The position numbers were made by a program, and so were the translations under genes. Below, one piece after another: positions 60,637 to 64,000 of a stretch of DNA of 64,000 bases. Position 1 is the stretch's first letter. The number at the start of each line of letters is the position of its first letter. Source of the stretch: Labia minor (Eukaryota > Arthropoda > Insecta > Dermaptera > Spongiphoridae); contig OY720344.1 of NCBI GenBank assembly GCA_963082975.1, positions 91,704,538 through 91,768,537 of the forward strand, read 5' to 3'. The notes under the pieces were generated by a model. The model was given only the letters and a program-made list of their open reading frames with translations. It made no database searches and was not told where the DNA came from.

Positions 60637-61530
60637 ATACATCTGCTTCACTATCGAAGCCACCAACCCTACAAATGTAACATCATTGCATCAATCTGAT
60701 TAATATGAGTGGAATTGGGGTCCTCAATAATAATACCTGGTTCACCGAGCCACTGTTCCAATAATTTAAAAGAACTTAAATGACTATTAAAACATATACT
60801 CCTTAAACGTATGTATTAATGCACTGAAAGACTGTAAAGTAGACCTGTTGATATAAAATATATATATTTTCGTAAATATGATTTATTTATATGTAAATAT
60901 AGATAAAAAGGTTTTTCTCTGCACAGTTCTGTGAATTTAAAATTTTTGCATATCTTCGCGTTTCATGACCTCTAGAATCTAGAGTGACTTTAGAATTTTT
61001 CATGACTATCTTTCTAGAAATTTGATGTTATAGAGTCAAAATTGGCTGAGCCGATTTCAATGAAATTACATACCTCTATTTTTTCGATATATATTCAATA
61101 ACCACAGAAATTAAGTCTTTCTGTCAGGAAATTTTGACGATATAGACTCAAAATTGTACAGATTATTTGCGGAGGCGCTGAATGACGAAATTGAATCTTC
61201 TAAACGTTGTGAAACAATTTCAAATAATTTAAATGTATCTATTAATAAATATTAAAAAATAAATATGGATATAATATAAATATTTTTAATTTTCTTTTAA
61301 GAATAGATATATCTTACAGGCGCTGGCTGTGAAGTCACTTGTGATTTAAATTAAAGAAAAACTAATGAAGATGATTTTTCACAAAGATATGATCAATAAA
61401 ACTCGATTTTTCTTTATAAATACTATTTATGGTGTGAATTTCAAAAAAATCGATCGAGCGGTTTCTGAGAACCCATTTATATATATACCTATATATATAC
61501 AATTATAGCTACCATAATAAGATTAGATGT

Positions 61531-62106
61531 ATTCCTTATAGAAATTGAAACTATTTAAATGTAACAACAATTTAAAATCAAAATATAATTTTTAGAAATT
61601 GCCAAATTAGAAAAAAGAAAATAAAGTTGTATATACATACCGTATCATTAATACTTAAAAGATACACTAAAAGAGATTTTATTTATGAATAAATATTACA
61701 ATTTTATATTTAACTTGCTTTGTTGTCCTTCCGTATTGTTCAAATCTAGTAACTCATTTTTAACACAGTTGCAGTTGAACAATCGAACTAAAACTTTGCA
61801 CACTTTTCAGATTTGGATGACAATACATGAATATGAAATAAAGTTTTCATTTTCTTAATTAATTAATAATTTAATTAATATATTTTAACCCATCATTAAA
61901 TATCATTTATAATCTCCAAGTATATACAAATAAAACTTAAAACCTTAAAAATTTATTTACTAAAATAAATAATAATAATAAAATAAACTAGAAAAAAAAT
62001 AAATTTCAAATAAAAGGCTTGCCATTTAATTTTGTCACATTTTTAATTTAAATGCAATGAGAGATCCCTAGAAAAAAAATTAACTAATTAACTCTTTATT
62101 CATAGT
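61531..62106. other. AT-rich non-coding DNA, nothing recognised
   Basis: No repeats or coding motifs seen. Confidence 0.5.
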
Positions 62107-62114
62107 ATCTAGAC
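62107..62114. repeat. hAT target-site duplication, left (ATCTAGAC)
   Basis: Exact 8-bp match to 62496-62503. Confidence 0.95.
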
Positions 62115-62495
62115 CAGTGTTTCTCAACCTTTTTGGACCAAATGCCCCCTTTGTAAGACCCGCTTCTTAATTCGCCCCCCTATAATTTTTTACAGATAAA
62201 AATTGCATGATAATCCCTAATATAAGGTAGGTACACTAAGTGATACTTAGAGCCATATTGAAAAATCGAGTTTCAGAACCTGATTGCAAAATCATCTCAC
62301 CTTTTTTTTAGAACCATATTGAAAAAAAATTGAAAAAAGAGGAAATGTTTAAAAAGCCTGTTCGCAAAATCATCTTACCTTTTTTTAGAGTTGAAAATGA
62401 TTTCGCCCCCCAAAAATAACTTATCGCCCCCCAAAATCGTTTAGTCAAATAATCGCCCCCTTTAAGATGTAGATCGCCCAGGTTGAGAATCACTG
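62115..62495 (+). mobile_element. hAT-type MITE
   Basis: 381 bp with terminal inverted repeats CAGTGTTTCTCAACCT and, at the right end read inward, CAGTGATTCTCAACCT (one mismatch), and a perfect 8-bp duplication. Inside there is a twofold block with GCAAAATCATCT.ACC and T-runs, plus CGCCCCC units. Related to the MITE at 16764-17576. Non-coding. Confidence 0.92.
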
Positions 62496-62794
62496 ATCTA
62501 GACCATTGTTGTTGAAGTGCTAAGGCGGCAGATCATTGTACAACCCCATCATGAAGAAGAATATACTTATTGAGGCTAAGAGAAAAATTATTTTCTAGTT
62601 ATTAGCGCATTTATAAATAAAACACTGTAACTTAATTTTTTTTAATTATTTATTTTTTACTTCTAATATTTGTTTTAATTTACTATTCAACTTTTTTTAT
62701 TTCATAAATTCAAAATTATAATTTCAGATTAATCGGATTAGGAAATAAATTATTTCTTTTTATATTTTTTAAGAATATTTCCCTGAGGGGCTCA

Positions 62795-63085
62795 TAACTA
62801 GTGAGCATATGGTTTGGCAACCATGAGGTCCCGTGCCATATCTAGTATTACTTCCACTTACTTGTACTAGATATCTTTCTTTTATCTTTCCTATCTGGCC
62901 TCACTTGGCCAACTCTTGTTTCTTCCGACCCCGATGCTATTAGGTTTGCGAGGGCTAGGGGTTTTTTCATTTCTTACTGTTTACTCTCTCTTCTCTTGGG
63001 CAGGTCTCCACGCGACCTATAAATAAAGTGTGATCCAAGAAAGCAACGGGAAACTACTTGGATTATTCTTCCCTTGAAAACTTCA
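62795..63085 (+). other. Likely 5' UTR of non-LTR retrotransposon
   Basis: GC rises abruptly from about 62795 and stays high into the endonuclease frame. An in-frame TAA at 63023-63025 bounds the coding region. The left border of the element is not marked by any clear signal. Confidence 0.4.
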
Positions 63086-64000
63086 ATGATAGCAAGCAAA
63101 ATTAACCACGGCCCCGAGTATCGGCGTCCCTTAAATGGGACAGGGGTGCTAAGAATCTCCGAGCTTGCTTCAAAGAAATCTCTCAAAATTGTAACATGGA
63201 ACGTCAGGAGCCTGCTACAGTCAGGAAAACTAACAAACGTAATCCAGGAAATGAGTCGTTTAAATATCAAAATACTCGGAATCAGCGAAACCAAGTGGCC
63301 TGGAACAAAAAAGTTTAAATCTAACGACCATCTTGTTTTTTGTTCTGGGGGAGAGGATAATGTTAAACAAACATACGGCATTGCACTTGTCGTGCATAAA
63401 ACATTGGCCAATAAGATTGTCAACTTCACACCGGTGTCTGAACGAATAGCACTATTACAACTGGCAGGCAACAAGATCAACCTGAATGTGCTACAGGTAT
63501 ATGCCCCAACAACCGACAAAGACGATCAAGAAATCGAATCATTTTATGGACGGTTAAAAGCGTCTTTAAAAACGCTGAGGAAGCAAGACATCACCATCAT
63601 CCTCGGCGACTTCAATGCCAAAGTGGGTCAGGGAAAATTAGAAAACATAATAGGCGAACATGGCTTGGGGACGAGGAATGAACGAGGAGAAAGACTTATT
63701 CAGTTCTGTCAGGAAGAGAAATTCACCATAGCCAATACCTGGTTCAAATTACCACCTAGACGTCTATACACCTGGACCTCACCACAAGACACAGGCACCA
63801 ACATCGTTAGGAACCAAATCGATTATATACTAATCAACACCAGATATAAGTCAAGTATATTCAATGCAAAAACATATCCTGGGACAGACGTTTCATCCGA
63901 TCACAACCCTGTGACAGCAACACTGCGTCTCAAACTACGATCACTAAAAAGAATGAGCTCACGACGAATAGATATGGAGAAGCTGAAGAACAACACCAAC
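63086..64000 (+). CDS. Non-LTR retrotransposon ORF, endonuclease domain, cut by window end
   Basis: Open from 63026; the first ATG is at 63086 and 305 codons are visible before the window ends. This is an apurinic-like (exonuclease-endonuclease-phosphatase) domain that nicks target DNA to prime reverse transcription. Visible motifs are TWNVRSL (N39), GISETKW (E68), VYAPTT (139-143), GDFNAKVG (D175, N177), the RNQIDYIL stretch near 242-249 and SDHNPV (D272, H273), so all catalytic blocks are intact and in order. The short N-terminal leader has no zinc knuckle. The style matches RTE/BovB-like and Craniofacial-development-protein-2-like insect elements; the clade is not certain. The reverse transcriptase would follow beyond 64000. 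A 181-codon minus-strand frame over it is a shadow. Confidence 0.9.
   Translation, partial: MIASKINHGPEYRRPLNGTGVLRISELASKKSLKIVTWNVRSLLQSGKLTNVIQEMSRLNIKILGISETKWPGTKKFKSNDHLVFCSGGEDNVKQTYGIALVVHKTLANKIVNFTPVSERIALLQLAGNKINLNVLQVYAPTTDKDDQEIESFYGRLKASLKTLRKQDITIILGDFNAKVGQGKLENIIGEHGLGTRNERGERLIQFCQEEKFTIANTWFKLPPRRLYTWTSPQDTGTNIVRNQIDYILINTRYKSSIFNAKTYPGTDVSSDHNPVTATLRLKLRSLKRMSSRRIDMEKLKNNTN

Larger units (their letters stand above)
60161..60672 (+). mobile_element. Probable solo LTR
   Basis: 512 bp cleanly interrupting repeat D and flanked by AAATGT on both sides (60155-60160 and 60673-60678). It is much richer in GC than its host repeat and has promoter and end-processing signals in LTR order: TATAAAAGG at 60389, then purine/GC-rich leader sequence with CAGTTG repeats, then AATAAA at 60584 in a 33-base tandem repeat, ending ACCCTAC(A). 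No internal coding region is present, so recombination between two LTRs is the likely origin. It is unrelated to the LTRs at 3900 and 8647. A promoter-bearing insertion of another type is possible. Confidence 0.6.
60119..61530 (+). repeat. Interspersed repeat D, copy 3, split by solo LTR
   Basis: Parts 60119-60160 (CCCTTTAAAAAATATTG) and 60673-61530 match copies 1 and 2, including CATTGCATCAATCTGATTAA, GGGGTCCTC, ATGATCAATAAAAC, GAGCGGTTTCTGAGAACCCA, a TA run and the CAATTATAGCTACCATAATAAG tail. The stretch 60780-61260 has no match in the other copies and may be an older part of D or a further insertion. Confidence 0.5.

Noticed and set aside
62974-63519. 181-codon minus-strand frame at the right edge
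   Set aside because: It lies opposite an intact endonuclease with all motifs and has no family features itself.
1-64000. CRISPR arrays, rRNA genes, telomeric TTAGG arrays or satellite blocks
   Set aside because: None seen. Tandem repeats are limited to short microsatellites and the 33-bp repeat at 60554.

Overview
The window looks like a non-coding, repeat-rich stretch of an arthropod nuclear genome, most likely an insect. By eye it is extremely AT-rich, with many TA, CA, GT and TAA microsatellites. Its transposons are typical of insects: a Ty3/gypsy LTR element, a Tc1-like DNA transposon, hAT-type MITEs, Helentron-like non-autonomous elements and non-LTR retrotransposon debris. There are no operons, bacterial-type genes or CRISPR arrays. 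I could not recognise any host protein-coding gene. Small exons separated by long introns could still be hidden, because they are hard to see without comparison.

The main coding feature is a complete LTR retrotransposon at 3900-8925. Its two LTRs look identical, it has a 5-bp target duplication, and gag and pol are intact. It lacks a tRNA-type primer binding site. Instead, the 13 bases just after the 5' LTR are the exact reverse complement of a 13-base block inside the LTR, placed where the transcript should begin. That is the arrangement of the self-priming Tf1/sushi group. Gag and Pol are in different frames, and a canonical -1 slippery heptamer (TTTAAAC) sits exactly in the gag/pol overlap, eight codons or fewer from the gag stop. 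Pol carries protease, RT, RNase H and a DDE integrase with all key residues, but no chromodomain.

Layout. 1-3900: AT-rich DNA with a non-LTR RT relic and a SINE-like repeat. 3900-8925: the LTR element. 9137-9870: first copy of repeat family A. 12476-14668: repeat family B, split by a decayed Tc1 element (12919-14596). 16720-20780: two copies of repeat D, one containing a hAT element that itself contains a family A copy, plus a hAT MITE and a SINE. 21.9-22.5 kb, 32.5-33.1 kb, 49.9-50.5 kb and 50.7-51.1 kb: more family A copies. 37.1-37.5 kb: an uninterrupted family B copy. 46.1-46.6 kb: a striking CpG-rich island. 52.0-52.3 and 62.1-62.5 kb: hAT-type MITEs. 58.4-59.0 kb: a second non-LTR RT relic. 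60.1-61.5 kb: repeat D split by a probable solo LTR. 63.1 kb to the end: an intact non-LTR endonuclease domain running off the window.

Families A and B share one architecture: short sub-terminal inverted repeats, an internal microsatellite, a related core block, a 3' terminal hairpin and insertion in T-runs. This matches the published description of Helentron-associated DINE-1-like elements. The nested insertions give a relative order: D is older than the hAT element, which is older than the A copy; B is older than Tc1; D is older than the solo LTR. The LTR element with matching LTRs looks youngest.
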